Positions 30,893 to 32,128 of a stretch of 32,128 nt of DNA are shown here, piece by piece (position 1 is the stretch's first letter; every line of letters starts with the position of its first letter). The notes beneath the pieces were generated by a model. It was not told the origin of the DNA and ran no database searches. It saw only the letters and a program-made list of their open reading frames with translations. This DNA comes from Nocardia concava NBRC 100430 (lineage in GTDB: Bacteria > Actinomycetota > Actinomycetes > Mycobacteriales > Mycobacteriaceae): positions 1-32,128 of the forward strand of contig NZ_BAFX01000188.1 of the NCBI RefSeq assembly GCF_000308815.1. The letters are read 5' to 3'. Position numbers and translations under genes: made by a program.

Positions 30893-32107
30893 GTGTCAGT
30901 GCACATTCTGGGCGGCGCCCAAACCGATTTCGCCGTCAACTGGCATCGCGCCGGGCTCGGATTCGATGCGCTGATCCGCGGTGTACTCGAGGAGACCCTC
31001 ACCGACGTTCGCCTCGACGCGACCGCGATCGACGTCGTGCACGTCGGCAACGCCTTCGGCCAATTGTTCACCGGCCAAGGCCATCTCGGCGGCATGCCCG
31101 CCACCGTCCACCCCGACCTCTGGGGCGTCCCGGCCTCCCGCCACGAGGCGGCCTGCGCCTCGGGCAGCATGGCGGCGCTCGCCGCCATGGCCGACCTCGA
31201 ATCCGGCCGCTACGACTGCGCTCTCGTGCTGGGAGCGGAGTTGGAGAAGACTGTTCCCGGCGGTCAGGCCGCCGCCTATATGGGTGCTGCCGCCTGGGCG
31301 GGTCACGAGGCCCAGGACACCGACCTGGTCTGGCCCACCCAATTCGCCGCCATCGCCGACGAATACGACCGCCGTTATGGCCTGGACCCGGCGCATCTGC
31401 GCGCCATCAGCGAACAGAACATCACCAACGCCCGCCTGAATCCCCGTGCCCAGACCCGCGACTGGACCTACACCGACGCCAGCTTCACCACCGACGACAC
31501 CGCCAACCCACCGGTCACCGGCGTCCTACGCCGCCAGGACTGTAGCCAGATGACCGACGGCTCGGCTGCCGTAATCCTGGTCTCCGACCGATTCCTACAG
31601 CGGCACAGCGAAATCCGCGCCACCGCGGTGATCTCCGGCTGGGGCCACCGCACCGTCGGCCTCCCACTCGACGAGAAGTTCCGAGTCTCCGCCGCCGAGC
31701 CCTACGTCTTCCCTCACGTCCGCACCGCGTTCCTCGACGCCCTCTCCCGCGCGGGCCTGTCCGACATCCACCAACTCGACGGCATCGAGGTCCACGACTG
31801 CTTCTCCATGTCGGAGTACGTCGCCATCGACCACCTCGGCCTCACCGCCCCGGGCGAGAGCTGGAAGGCCGTGGAATCCGGCATGATCGGCCGCGACGGC
31901 AGTCTCCCCGTCAATCCCGGCGGCGGCCTGATCGGCATCGGCCACCCGGTCGGCGCGACCGGCGTCCGCATGCTCCTCGACGCCTACAAGCAGGTCACAG
32001 GCCGAGCGGGTGACTACCAACTCCCGGACGTCACCCGCTACGGCACCGTGAACATCGGCGGCAGCACCACCACGGTCGCCAGCTTCGTGGTCGAGACCGC
32101 CGCCTGA
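30893..32107 (+). CDS. SCP2-type thiolase / lipid-transfer protein-like
   Basis: A 404-residue thiolase-fold protein. The nucleophile Cys is in HEAACASGSMAAL (88), the HDCF motif of SCP2 thiolases in VHDCFSMSEY (about 301-304), and the catalytic His in GGGLIGIGHPVGATG (about 342-356). The classical C-terminal Cys-x-Gly is absent: the final segment reads VNIGGSTTTVASFVV. In SCP2 thiolases the HDCF Cys can take over that role, so activity is still likely. It is related to Rv0914c of M. tuberculosis. The GTG at 30893 lies four bases after AGGAGG; a GTG at 30899 gives better spacing and is an alternative. It would cleave a beta-ketoacyl-CoA. The last 21 bases of the window hold nothing recognisable. 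Confidence 0.9.
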   Translation: MSVHILGGAQTDFAVNWHRAGLGFDALIRGVLEETLTDVRLDATAIDVVHVGNAFGQLFTGQGHLGGMPATVHPDLWGVPASRHEAACASGSMAALAAMADLESGRYDCALVLGAELEKTVPGGQAAAYMGAAAWAGHEAQDTDLVWPTQFAAIADEYDRRYGLDPAHLRAISEQNITNARLNPRAQTRDWTYTDASFTTDDTANPPVTGVLRRQDCSQMTDGSAAVILVSDRFLQRHSEIRATAVISGWGHRTVGLPLDEKFRVSAAEPYVFPHVRTAFLDALSRAGLSDIHQLDGIEVHDCFSMSEYVAIDHLGLTAPGESWKAVESGMIGRDGSLPVNPGGGLIGIGHPVGATGVRMLLDAYKQVTGRAGDYQLPDVTRYGTVNIGGSTTTVASFVVETAA

Positions 32108-32128
32108 CCCTCAGTCCAGCTTGGCGGG

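Overview
The window is high-GC DNA with actinobacterial codon use and many GTG/TTG starts. It carries a mycothiol-dependent formaldehyde dehydrogenase, an F420-type (luciferase-like) oxidoreductase, DUF4333 lipoprotein modules, a LysG/LysE pair and a DUF222/HNH (13E12-like) gene. Together these point to the Mycobacteriales, most likely Nocardia or a close relative. This assignment is an inference from gene content; no rRNA or other marker is present. I saw no tRNA, rRNA, CRISPR array or complete insertion sequence.

Layout. (1) 1-1229, minus strand: a partial zinc-ribbon/membrane protein and a tandem DUF4333 lipoprotein. (2) 1351-3062, minus strand: mscR and a coupled metallo-beta-lactamase-fold hydrolase (the M. 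tuberculosis Rv2259-Rv2260 arrangement), followed by a strong hairpin. (3) 3168-4736: divergent lysG and lysE for basic amino acid export. (4) 4825-6300: a DUF222/HNH endonuclease-like gene. A 643-bp convergent gap rich in inverted repeats follows, then a membrane-anchored protein with three Cys-pair modules (6944-7747). (5) 7834-18458: a myo-inositol catabolic cluster. lacI-iolG read leftwards. An iolE-like gene, a three-gene sugar ABC transporter, iolC, a Cgl0159-like aldolase-fold gene, iolB and iolD read rightwards, from iolC on with overlapping stop/start codons. The shared control region has two LacI-type palindromes, and one covers the probable start site of a TTGACA-N16-TACATT promoter. 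(6) 18619-22903: a large unknown protein, a DUF4345 membrane protein divergent from a TetR regulator with duplicated operators, a decayed flavin amine oxidase, and a protein resembling TY-Chap/YbjN-type chaperones. (7) 23167-32107: an MFS permease with a large extra domain, a tandem HxlR regulator, and an apparent operon of carotenoid-oxygenase family dioxygenase, luciferase-like oxidoreductase, small ORF, acyl-CoA synthetase and SCP2-type thiolase.

The most interesting part is region 7. A 17-base element (TACAGTTATTGAAGTGA) lies over the start of the tandem HxlR gene. It recurs on the opposite strand with 16/17 identity just before the dioxygenase gene, inside a near-palindrome next to a TTGACA promoter. 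This suggests a self-contained, autoregulated uptake and degradation unit: transporter, sensor, oxidative cleavage, F420- or flavin-dependent oxidation, CoA activation and thiolysis. The likely substrate is an apocarotenoid-, terpenoid- or stilbenoid-like compound. I know of no described pathway with exactly this make-up, though parts of it (dioxygenase next to thiolase) resemble M. tuberculosis Rv0913c-Rv0914c.

Several genes (lysE, the HNH gene, tetR, hxlR and possibly lysG) have a TANNNT hexamer 6-8 bases before the start codon and no Shine-Dalgarno sequence, suggesting leaderless transcripts.
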